A DNA stretch of 45,879 nt from Acetobacter fallax (GTDB lineage Bacteria > Pseudomonadota > Alphaproteobacteria > Acetobacterales > Acetobacteraceae), in NCBI RefSeq assembly GCF_011516735.1, contig NZ_WOSX01000028.1, positions 1 through 45,879 of the forward strand, given 5' to 3'. Of the stretch, positions 25,606 through 32,768 are shown one piece after another. The notes under the pieces are model-generated. The model was not told where the DNA came from, did not search any database, and saw only the letters and a list, made by a program, of their open reading frames with translations. Numbering within the stretch: the stretch's first letter is position 1; the number at the start of each line of letters is the position of its first letter. The position numbers were made by a program, and so were the translations under genes.

Positions 25606-27318
25606 ATGTCTCATACTGAAAACTGTGATCTTCTGGTTGTCGGGTCAGGGGCGGCAGGACTCTGTGCGGCACTCTCGGCAGCACGTCGTGGCCTGAATGT
25701 GATCGTCGCTGAGAAGGAGCCTGTCTTTGGCGGATCGACAGCCTGGTCCGGCGGCTGGATGTGGGTTCCCTGTACAAAATATGCCCGTCTGGACGGAAAC
25801 GATGAAAATACCGATGCCCCTGAAACCTATCTTCGGCATGAGCTCGGAGAAAAGTTCGATGCAGAACGGGTAAAGGCTCTTCTGGAAGCCGGTCCGGAAA
25901 TGATTGACTTTCTGGAGGAAGATCCGGATGTCCGGTTTTCCTCCGGCACCTGGATCTGCGATATCCATGGCAACATACCTGGTGCCGGTACGGGTTCGCG
26001 GTCTGTTGTTGCCGCACCGGTCGATGGAAGAAAGCTGGGTAATCTCTGGCCGTTGCTCCGGCGTCCGATGCGGGAAACAACACTTTATGGTATGGGGATA
26101 CAGGCAGGACCAGATCTGCGTGCCTTTCTGAATGCACAGCGTTCCGTTCGCGCGCTGTTGCATGTGACCGGCCGCCTTGGCCGCCATTTCTCTGATCTGC
26201 TCCGCTATGGTCGCGGTACTCATCTCGTCAACGGAAATGCTCTTGTCGCAAGACTGATGCTTTCGGCAGACAAAGTCGGAGTTCGTTTCATGGCATCCAG
26301 CCCGGCGAAAAGACTTCTTACCAGGGACGGAGCCATCACAGGCGCCATCCTGAAATCGAAAAATGGTGAACTGACAGTCAGAACGCGCGTCGGTGTCGTC
26401 CTGGCCACGGGTGGCTTTCCACATGATGTTGCACGCCGCAAAGCTCTGTTTCCAAATACACCCACCGGGCAGGAACACTGGACAGTTGCCGCTCCCGGCA
26501 CATCCGGCGATGGCCTTTCACTGGCCGAAGCTGCCGGTGCAGATATTGACACAGCGGTAGCCTCACCAGCCGCGTGGTGCCCTGTATCCTTGGTACCCTT
26601 CAGAGATGGAACGGTGGGTCATTATCCTCACATCATCGAACGGGCCAAGCCGGGGATCATTGCGGTAAGAGCCAATGGTCGCCGGTTTGGGAATGAAGCC
26701 GATGGCTACTATGATTATGTGACGAACCTCTTTCGTAGTCTGGAACCGGGAGAACAGCCGGTATCGTGGCTTATCTGTACGCGTGCCTTTCAGCGCCGCT
26801 GGGGGCTTGGGTATTCACGCCCTGCGCCATTCCCCCTGCGTCCGTACATCCGTTCCGGCTACATTACAGAAGGCAGAACGATCCGGGAGCTGGCCGGGAA
26901 ATGTGGTATATCTCCGGAAGGACTTGAGAAAACCATTCGTTCCTACAATCATTTTGCGGATCGGGGCCAGGACCCTGAATTCGGCCGCGGTTCCACCCCG
27001 TTCAACCGGTCCGGAGGCGATTCTTCTCAGAAACCAAATCCCTGCGTGATGCCAATAGAAAAAGGACCTTATCTGGCCATCAGGATTGTGCCCGGCAGCT
27101 TTGGCACATTTGCGGGTATCCGCGCTGACGCGCAGGCCCGTGTCCTGGATCGCAAGGGCCAGCCAGTGCCTGGCCTGTGGGTGGCGGGATCTGATCAGGC
27201 CAGTGTCATGGGAGGATACTATCCGTCAGGCGGGATCAATCTTGGACCAGCGATGACGTTCGGATACATTGCCGGCAGGGATGCGGCGGAACAGGCAGAA
27301 TCAAGAATTTCTTGCTGA
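25606..27318 (+). CDS. FAD-dependent oxidoreductase, 3-ketosteroid-dehydrogenase-like (2)
   Basis: A 570-residue paralogue of FAD protein 1. The FAD motif GSGAAG is near residue 13, with VAEKEPVFGGSTAWSGG following; VLATGGFPHDVARRK is the second FAD contact, and GLWVAGSDQASVMGGYYPSGG leads to LGPAMTFGY. The active-site segment reads YYPSGG (Tyr538, Tyr539, Ser541) where FAD protein 1 reads TYPGPG; a Tyr-Pro-Ser arrangement recalls the delta-4-(5-alpha) type of ketosteroid dehydrogenase. It therefore probably makes a different double bond or takes a different ring position. Its stop is 12 bases before the right IS copy, so the C-terminal few residues could have been altered by IS insertion, although the fold looks complete. 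Confidence 0.82.
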   Translation: MSHTENCDLLVVGSGAAGLCAALSAARRGLNVIVAEKEPVFGGSTAWSGGWMWVPCTKYARLDGNDENTDAPETYLRHELGEKFDAERVKALLEAGPEMIDFLEEDPDVRFSSGTWICDIHGNIPGAGTGSRSVVAAPVDGRKLGNLWPLLRRPMRETTLYGMGIQAGPDLRAFLNAQRSVRALLHVTGRLGRHFSDLLRYGRGTHLVNGNALVARLMLSADKVGVRFMASSPAKRLLTRDGAITGAILKSKNGELTVRTRVGVVLATGGFPHDVARRKALFPNTPTGQEHWTVAAPGTSGDGLSLAEAAGADIDTAVASPAAWCPVSLVPFRDGTVGHYPHIIERAKPGIIAVRANGRRFGNEADGYYDYVTNLFRSLEPGEQPVSWLICTRAFQRRWGLGYSRPAPFPLRPYIRSGYITEGRTIRELAGKCGISPEGLEKTIRSYNHFADRGQDPEFGRGSTPFNRSGGDSSQKPNPCVMPIEKGPYLAIRIVPGSFGTFAGIRADAQARVLDRKGQPVPGLWVAGSDQASVMGGYYPSGGINLGPAMTFGYIAGRDAAEQAESRISC

Positions 27319-27347
27319 ATGGGTCATGAAGGACCTGGGCTCAGGAC

Positions 27348-27914
27348 TCATTCTTTAAGCCAGAAGATGAAGGTTGCCGCGATATGGATTGCGGACATGA
27401 ATGTGTGGGCGCATCTGTCGTATCGGGTCGCAACACGTCGCCAGATCTTCAGCTTTGCGAACATGTTTTCGATGAGGCGGCGCTTTTTACAGAGATGCCA
27501 GTCGTAAGGCGGCTTTGATGTCCGGTTTTTCTTCGGCGGAATGCAGGCGGCGATATTCCGGTCCGCGAGAGACTGTCTGATTTTATTGCTGTCGTATCCC
27601 CGGTCACCGATGACTTCCTCTGTCTCATCCGGCAGGTCCGCCAGCAGAACGTCCGCGCCTTTGAAGTCACTCACCTGACCCGCTGTCAGAGGCAGCCGGA
27701 CAGGGCGTCCCTGTCCATCACACATGGCATGAAGCTTTGAGTTCAGCCCGCCTTTTGTGCGTCCGGTATGGCGGGGAAAAGCCCCTTTCTGAGCAGGGAG
27801 GCTGCCGTTCGGCGTGCTTTGAGATGTGTCGCGTCGATCATCAGGCGTCTCGAACGGCCAGCCTGTTCTGTCAGGGCGACGAAGATCCGGCCGAAGACAC
27901 CCGGGCGGCTCCAC
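27348..27914 (-). CDS. IS5-family transposase, orfB
   Basis: Downstream frame, open from 27,914 and overlapping orfA by 172 bases; its own first Met is probably not the true start because a fused product is usual. It carries GRTKGGLNSKLHA, the second catalytic Asp in VIGDRGYDSNK, and the Glu in RRLIENMFAKLKIWRRVATRYDR, so the DDE triad of the IS5 family is complete. The Trp codon that is a stop in the left copy is intact here. This copy could still supply transposase to both elements. Confidence 0.85.
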   Translation of the reverse strand: MEPPGCLRPDLRRPDRTGWPFETPDDRRDTSQSTPNGSLPAQKGAFPRHTGRTKGGLNSKLHAMCDGQGRPVRLPLTAGQVSDFKGADVLLADLPDETEEVIGDRGYDSNKIRQSLADRNIAACIPPKKNRTSKPPYDWHLCKKRRLIENMFAKLKIWRRVATRYDRCAHTFMSAIHIAATFIFWLKE

Positions 27915-28111
27915 CGGATGAAGCGATTATACAAAGTCCTGTCCGGACCATAGACGTTCGGTGCGTCTTTCCACTGAAGCCCGTTGCGGATCACATAAAC
28001 GATCCCGCTCAGAACACGACGGTCATCCACGCGTGCCACGCCACGCGCCAGAGGGAAATACGGCCTGATCAGATCCATCTGACGCTCAGACAGCAAAAAT
28101 ATCTCACTCAC
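27743..28111 (-). CDS. IS5-family transposase, orfA
   Basis: Upstream frame of the transposase, about 122 residues from GTG 28,111, which follows GGAGG at 7 bases; an in-frame GTG at 28,144 would lengthen it. It contains the IS5 N-terminal region (MDLIRPYFPL, GIVYVIRNGLQWKDAP) and the first catalytic Asp in LMIDATHLKARR. Translation is expected to pass into orfB by frameshifting near the FPAIP/FPRHTG overlap. Confidence 0.85.
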   Translation of the reverse strand: MSEIFLLSERQMDLIRPYFPLARGVARVDDRRVLSGIVYVIRNGLQWKDAPNVYGPDRTLYNRFIRWSRPGVFGRIFVALTEQAGRSRRLMIDATHLKARRTAASLLRKGLFPAIPDAQKAG

Positions 28112-28260
28112 AGCCTCACCTCCAACGGTAAGACTGTGAATCACAACGGTCCGCTCAGTTCAATAAATTAACAGGTCCTCAGCCTGGTATACGATAATGC
28201 CGGGGAATCAGAGTGGTTTCCAAAGACGAGAAAGTTCCGTTCAGTTCTCCACATAATTCC

Positions 28261-29199
28261 TTAGGCGGTAGGCGGCACAGGCCTTGGTTTGCACAATGAG
28301 TCTATATTGTCCTGAAAGTTTGTATTCAGGGCGATATCCCAGACGTCCGACGCAAATTCAGAGGTGATCTGTTCGCTCAGACGCACGATGCCTACAGCGC
28401 CTGGAGAAAAGCCCGGTAACCGGAGCATCCTGAGCCTCCCCGGAGGCGGCACGCGCAGCGGAAAAGACAGGATCGGCAGAATGGTTGCGACCTTTCCCTC
28501 CATGACTTCAGCGTGAATCAACTCCAGTGAATTCGTTTCACGACGTATCGTCGGTTCAGCCCCGGCGGTCTGAAATCCGACATCGACCAGTTGACGACAG
28601 CGCATTTCCCTGGTGAGGAGCGCAAGCGGTAATCTGGATGCGGCGTCCCAGCTGATGTCTTCTCCTTCAGGCAGCTGAAACGTGCGGGACGCCGCCAGCA
28701 CCTGCTGTTCGGCATAGAGGGTGCGAACCTCGAAGGCTTTCGCCTGCGGGCACTGGTCGTAATACATAATTCCGATATCAAGTTCCTTGCTGACCAGCTT
28801 ATCGATGAGTGTTCCGTTAGGAAGAACACTCACCTCACTCGCGAAGTCGCCACACCGCGCCTGCACGGCCTCCAGCAGCAGCGGAACGATATGCACGGCA
28901 GTCGGGATGACGCCGATTTTTACGTGTCCGGCGATCGCCTGCCTGGTGACCGAGACCTCATTGCGCAGTTCGCTGATGCTTTTGAGGATATCGTGTGCCC
29001 ATTTCAGGACACGCGCGCCCTCATTCGTAACGCCGAAGACCTTTTTCTTGCGGTCGATGATGACAATGCCCAGCTCATCCTCGAGCTGACGGATGGCGCG
29101 CGATAAGGCGGGCTGCGACACGCCGCACGCACTGGCCGCTTTCGAGAAGCTTTTATAGCGTTCAATTTCACGCAGATACTGCAGCTGCTTCAGGAACAT
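28261..29199 (-). CDS. LysR-family transcriptional regulator
   Basis: A 312-residue LysR-type regulator: an N-terminal winged HTH (1-60, FSKAASACGVSQPALSRAIRQLEDELG) and a periplasmic-binding-fold effector domain (about 92-295, VKIGVIPTAVHIVP, ELDIGIMYYD). It is on the same strand as, and 190 bases downstream of, fdhD, at the end of the molybdoenzyme cluster. LysR proteins of this type are often found with FdhF/FdhD genes, so control of that cluster is inferred. Its own effector is not apparent. Confidence 0.88.
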   Translation of the reverse strand: MFLKQLQYLREIERYKSFSKAASACGVSQPALSRAIRQLEDELGIVIIDRKKKVFGVTNEGARVLKWAHDILKSISELRNEVSVTRQAIAGHVKIGVIPTAVHIVPLLLEAVQARCGDFASEVSVLPNGTLIDKLVSKELDIGIMYYDQCPQAKAFEVRTLYAEQQVLAASRTFQLPEGEDISWDAASRLPLALLTREMRCRQLVDVGFQTAGAEPTIRRETNSLELIHAEVMEGKVATILPILSFPLRVPPPGRLRMLRLPGFSPGAVGIVRLSEQITSEFASDVWDIALNTNFQDNIDSLCKPRPVPPTA

Positions 29200-29392
29200 A
29201 TCAAACTCTTCTCCAATGATGGATCGGCGGGTCCGGCGCCATCGGTGTCATCACGTTTTCGGACACGAATACGTTCTCGACGATGCTTGTAATGCGCGCT
29301 CCACCTCCGTCGTGATGCGATGACCGGATGAAGGGATGGCAGGCACCTGGAGCCAGCCACGCCACAACAGATTTCCCCGCCTGCTGCGATCA

Positions 29393-30196
29393 TCACTCCG
29401 TCAGGCGCGCGGCGCCGCAGAAGACGAACTGCCTGTCGTGCCGCGCGATCGCGATCAGCGTCTGGTTCATCCGCTCGGCCAGCCGGAAAGCGCGCTCTGT
29501 CGGCGCCGACACTGCGACTACGGTGGTCATGCCCGCACACACTGTCTTGAGCGCCATTTCATACGAATAGCGGCTGGTCAGCAGACAGATTCCATCTTCC
29601 GAAAGTGTGTCGTTACGCATGCGGGCACCGATCAGCTTGTCGAGCGCATTGTGGCGGCCGATATCCTCCCGGATCAGAAGAATCTCGCCTTCCCTGTTCG
29701 CCCAGGCTGCTCCGTGGACCATGCGTGTCGCAGCATTCAGGTCCTGCCAGCGATCGAGATCATGAAGCGCACGGCGGATCGCAGCCGATGCAATCGTGGG
29801 ATTGAGCGGAAAAGGTGACTGGCCGGTCACATCCACAGATGGCACATCGTCGCTGCCACAGATGCCGCAGCTCGAATGCCCGGTCTGGGCACGGGGCCTG
29901 CGCCGTAACAGGGTCGAGAGGCAGTCGCCCGAAATCATGACATCAAGCATCGGACCATCCTCGCCTTCCGACACCACGACCGACCGTATCTGCCGGGGCG
30001 CCTCGATGATGCGTTCCGTCAGACAGTAGCCAAACACGAAATCCGTCAGATGATCCGGCGTCAGCATCATCACGCCGTAGGGAAATATTCCGTTAAAGAC
30101 GAGTTTGACCGGCACCTCGTCGGCGATGTTCAGATCGACCTCTTCCTCCGGACGATCGAGGCTCGTCACTTTCCTTGCATGAAACAAGGGAATCAT
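29393..30196 (-). CDS. fdhD: FdhD sulfurtransferase for molybdenum cofactor
   Basis: A 267-residue FdhD protein that passes sulfur from a cysteine desulfurase to the Mo cofactor of formate dehydrogenase-type enzymes. The functional CxxC pair is Cys110/Cys113 in SSCGICG, and the C-terminal part has REDIGRHNALDKLIG and TSRYSYEMALKT, all typical. The start overlaps the moaE stop as ATGA. Its presence argues that the FdhF-like oxidoreductase encoded upstream in the operon needs a sulfurated bis-MGD cofactor. Confidence 0.93.
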   Translation of the reverse strand: MIPLFHARKVTSLDRPEEEVDLNIADEVPVKLVFNGIFPYGVMMLTPDHLTDFVFGYCLTERIIEAPRQIRSVVVSEGEDGPMLDVMISGDCLSTLLRRRPRAQTGHSSCGICGSDDVPSVDVTGQSPFPLNPTIASAAIRRALHDLDRWQDLNAATRMVHGAAWANREGEILLIREDIGRHNALDKLIGARMRNDTLSEDGICLLTSRYSYEMALKTVCAGMTTVVAVSAPTERAFRLAERMNQTLIAIARHDRQFVFCGAARLTE

Positions 30197-30669
30197 GGAG
30201 CGTGGCCGCCGCCCGTTTTGAACGGACCCGGCTGGCCGGTCACATCAACCGACATGATGACAGACTCCCATTCAATCTGCCCATTGACATAATGCTCGCG
30301 TTTCCAGACCGGCACACGGCGCCTGATCTCATCGATAATGTAACAACAGACCTTGAAAGCGGCACCGCGATGAGGTGCGGCAACACCGATCCATACAGCG
30401 AGATCGCCGACGGGCAGGTAGCCCGTCCTGTGCATCGCGCAGGTCTCTGCGATATCGAAGCGTTCTCGCACCTCGTCGAGAATGACCTGTCCTTCGGACG
30501 TGACCAAAGGAGCAAACGCCTCATATCCGATGGCTGAAACGAGCCTTCCGTCGTTCGTCTGCCGCACCCATTCCTCGAAAGTGCAGAAGCCACCAGCTTC
30601 GGGCTTCAGAAGCGTTTCCCGAAGGGTGCCGATATCGACGGATGTGTCGGCAATCAGAAAGCGGTTCAT
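30193..30669 (-). CDS. moaE: Molybdopterin synthase catalytic subunit
   Basis: The 158-residue large subunit of molybdopterin synthase, inserting dithiolene sulfur into precursor Z (cPMP). Family residues are visible: VRQTNDGRLVSAIGYEAF, HRTG (80-83), Arg101 in APHRGAAF and Lys123 in VPVWKREHY, the last two near the active site. From ATG 30,669 it overlaps both moaD and fdhD stops or starts by four bases, so moaD, moaE and fdhD are translationally coupled. Confidence 0.92.
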   Translation of the reverse strand: MNRFLIADTSVDIGTLRETLLKPEAGGFCTFEEWVRQTNDGRLVSAIGYEAFAPLVTSEGQVILDEVRERFDIAETCAMHRTGYLPVGDLAVWIGVAAPHRGAAFKVCCYIIDEIRRRVPVWKREHYVNGQIEWESVIMSVDVTGQPGPFKTGGGHAP

Positions 30670-30908
30670 CCGCCGCTCACCGGTGGAATGAACACCACAT
30701 GGTCGCCTTCTTTCAGGCTCCGGGTCCAGGGACAAAATGCCGCATTCACGGCCACACGCATCTGCCCGGCAGGAAGCGCAAAACCGTATGCCACGCGAAG
30801 CTCCTCATAAAATGCCACCGCCGTGGTGACGGACGTTTCTCTCGTTTCGGCGCGACGGCCTGCCTGCTCGCCCGGCTGTGCGAAATATTCAGGTTCTATC
30901 CCTGGCAT
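30666..30908 (-). CDS. moaD: Molybdopterin synthase sulfur carrier subunit
   Basis: An 80-residue ubiquitin-like beta-grasp protein ending in VFIPPVSGG; the terminal Gly-Gly is thiocarboxylated by a MoeB-like enzyme, not encoded in this window. It contains RVAVNAAFCPWTRSLKEGDHV, matching the MoaD core. The N-terminus overlaps mobA by 13 bases and the stop overlaps moaE by four. Confidence 0.9.
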   Translation of the reverse strand: MPGIEPEYFAQPGEQAGRRAETRETSVTTAVAFYEELRVAYGFALPAGQMRVAVNAAFCPWTRSLKEGDHVVFIPPVSGG

Positions 30909-31504
30909 GTCTGTTCCTGACAGCGGGCAAGCCTGGTTTCAGCCTGCTGCCGCTCCCCGGGTGTATTGATATTGTCGAGTGCGCCAGGGGTACATGAAGG
31001 CAAAAGATACGTGACACTGCTGATGAGCGCCTGGCGCGGCCCGACCCTGCCTGCCACTACCTGACGAGATAATATTTCCAGAGCTTCAGGCTCCCAGATG
31101 GCGCAGAACGGTTCCGGCAACCCGTCATGTTCGCTTCGGAATGCAACAGCCGTATATCCCTCCCGACGGCCCTGAATCAGCGCATCGAGCGTTGGCGCGT
31201 CCAGAAACGGCAGGTCGCATGCCAGCACCAGCCATGCGACATCGGGGTATTCCTCATGGGCGGCGAGCAAACCTGCGGCGGGTCCGATTTTCTGAAACCT
31301 GTCGGTAATTCCGGGATAGACGCATCTCAAGGCATCGGTTTTCTGATCTTCCCGCAAGGATACGAAACAGCGGCTGACGCGCGGCGCAAGCAGGCTGAAC
31401 GCACGGTCGAGTTGCGGCCGGCCCTCATAGGCAAGCGCTGCCTTGTCGTGTCCCATGCGGCGGCTGACACCGCCTGCGAGGACAAGTCCGCAGAGGGATC
31501 TCAT
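30896..31504 (-). CDS. mobA: Molybdenum cofactor guanylyltransferase
   Basis: A 202-residue MobA that attaches GMP to Mo-molybdopterin to give MGD. The nucleotide-binding loop LAGGVSRRMGHDKA is at about 9-22, with GPAAGLLAA and LACDLPFL (metal-binding Asp) following, then DNINTPGE near the C-terminus. Its ATG overlaps the stop of an upstream 39-codon ORF (ATGA). The need for a guanylated cofactor fits the bis-MGD-type oxidoreductase in this operon. Confidence 0.92.
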   Translation of the reverse strand: MRSLCGLVLAGGVSRRMGHDKAALAYEGRPQLDRAFSLLAPRVSRCFVSLREDQKTDALRCVYPGITDRFQKIGPAAGLLAAHEEYPDVAWLVLACDLPFLDAPTLDALIQGRREGYTAVAFRSEHDGLPEPFCAIWEPEALEILSRQVVAGRVGPRQALISSVTYLLPSCTPGALDNINTPGERQQAETRLARCQEQTCQG

Positions 31505-31620
31505 AACACCGCAGCCACAGGCATCGTATTGCCGAAATCGTGCTTTCCTCCGTGCCTGGCGGCAAGACGTACCTCGCGGATCACCATCTCATGGGTCAGG
31601 ACGGCTGTTTCTCCGTTCAT
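31501..31620 (-). CDS. Small 39-residue ORF between moaA and mobA, unknown
   Basis: A short ORF starting MNGETAVLTHEM and ending DFGNTMPVAAVL. A strong GGAGGG lies 8 bases before its ATG. Four bases separate it from the moaA stop, and its own TGA overlaps the mobA ATG. There is no membrane segment or cysteine; the middle is basic (VRLAARHGGKH). I do not recognise a family. It might be a true accessory peptide of cofactor synthesis or only a coupling device that delivers ribosomes to mobA. Confidence 0.5.
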   Translation of the reverse strand: MNGETAVLTHEMVIREVRLAARHGGKHDFGNTMPVAAVL

Positions 31621-31624
31621 CGCA

Positions 31625-32698
31625 TCACCCTCCGATATAGTGCATTTCAATTTTCTTCCCCGCCTTATCCTCATGAGCAGCTTCAGCCCGTGATCGCCGT
31701 TCCTGACGCTCTTCGCTGTACCGGTCGGTGCGACGATGCCAGATGTTCGCCAGCGTCTGCCGGAGCGGCTCATCCTTGCCCGCATGACCGGCATCACGCA
31801 GGACTGCCCGCAGATCGGTGCCTTTCGTGGCGAAGAGACAGGTAAAAAGCTGACCATCCGAAGAAAGCCGCGCCCGCGAGCAATTTCCGCAAAACGGCGC
31901 ACTGACCGAGGAGATGAACCCAATCTCCCCACCGCCATCGGCATAGCGGTAACGGGTAGCGACTTCGCCGCAATAAGTGGGTGACACCGGATCGAGAGGC
32001 CAGAGCGCATCGATCCGCGTGATCATCTCGCGCGAGGTTACGACATCGCTACGTTCCCAGCCGTTGCGATTGCCGACATCCATATATTCTATCAGGCGTA
32101 CAATCACGTCCGTATGCCGGAAGTGTGCGAGGAGTTCCGGTACACCTGCATCGTTCACGTCACGCTGAACGACCGTGTTGACTTTGACCCCACGCGGAAA
32201 TCCGAGCGCACAGGCTGCCCCGATGCCATCCAGCACGGTCCGCAGATCACCGCGTCCGCCGCTCATGCGCGCGAACACTGCCGGGTCCAGGCTATCGAGG
32301 CTTACGGTCACACGGTGCAGGCCCGCTGCGTGGAGTGCCGCTGCCTGACGCTCCAGCAGCATCCCGTTGGTTGTGAGCGCGATATCTTCGATCCCCGGAA
32401 TCCGTACGAGCCGTTCCACCAGTTCCGGCAGATTCTGACGAAGCAACGGCTCTCCGCCTGTCAGGCGGAGCCTGGTCACGCCCAGCTCCGCAGTCGCACG
32501 TGCCACCCGTTCGATTTCGTCAAAATTCAGCCGCTCATCAGGCGTCAGGAAGCTGAAGCCTTCATGATAGATCGAATCCGGCATGCAATAAGGGCAACGA
32601 AAGTTGCACCGGTCCATCACGGAAATTCGCAGATCCCTGAGCGGTCGATGGAGCCGGTCTTTTGTGGGCCTGACGCCCGGCAAAAATTCCGCATTCAT
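31625..32698 (-). CDS. moaA: GTP 3',8-cyclase (radical SAM)
   Basis: First enzyme of molybdenum cofactor biosynthesis, making 3',8-cyclo-dihydro-GTP. The 357-residue protein has the radical-SAM cluster Cys31, Cys35, Cys38 in DRCNFRCPYC and the C-terminal cluster Cys270, Cys273, Cys287 in FCGNCSRARL...FTC. It ends with Gly-Gly (MHYIGG), the tail that enters the active site in MoaA. It lies 70 bases after the FdhF-like gene on the same strand. The partner MoaC is not in this window. Confidence 0.93.
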   Translation of the reverse strand: MNAEFLPGVRPTKDRLHRPLRDLRISVMDRCNFRCPYCMPDSIYHEGFSFLTPDERLNFDEIERVARATAELGVTRLRLTGGEPLLRQNLPELVERLVRIPGIEDIALTTNGMLLERQAAALHAAGLHRVTVSLDSLDPAVFARMSGGRGDLRTVLDGIGAACALGFPRGVKVNTVVQRDVNDAGVPELLAHFRHTDVIVRLIEYMDVGNRNGWERSDVVTSREMITRIDALWPLDPVSPTYCGEVATRYRYADGGGEIGFISSVSAPFCGNCSRARLSSDGQLFTCLFATKGTDLRAVLRDAGHAGKDEPLRQTLANIWHRRTDRYSEERQERRSRAEAAHEDKAGKKIEMHYIGG

Positions 32699-32768
32699 GA
32701 TTTGGGTCTTCGCTTTCCACTCGCGGCATCACCCGAAGATGGATGATGCCGCATTGAATGGGACACAC

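Larger units (their letters stand above)
27330..28179 (-). mobile_element. IS5-family insertion sequence, intact right copy
   Basis: An 850-bp element in inverted orientation relative to the copy at 4-853. AGGACCTG (27,330-27,337) and CAGGTCCT (28,172-28,179) are exact 8-bp terminal inverted repeats. It has two overlapping transposase frames of the IS427/IS1031 kind without nonsense codons. No clear target duplication is seen in the flanks. It marks the right edge of the catabolic island and separates it from the molybdoenzyme cluster. Confidence 0.88.

Noticed and set aside
21904..27318. Steroid degradation cluster
   Set aside because: The two flavoproteins look like ketosteroid dehydrogenases, but there are no kshAB, hsaABCD, mce or acyl-CoA dehydrogenase genes nearby.
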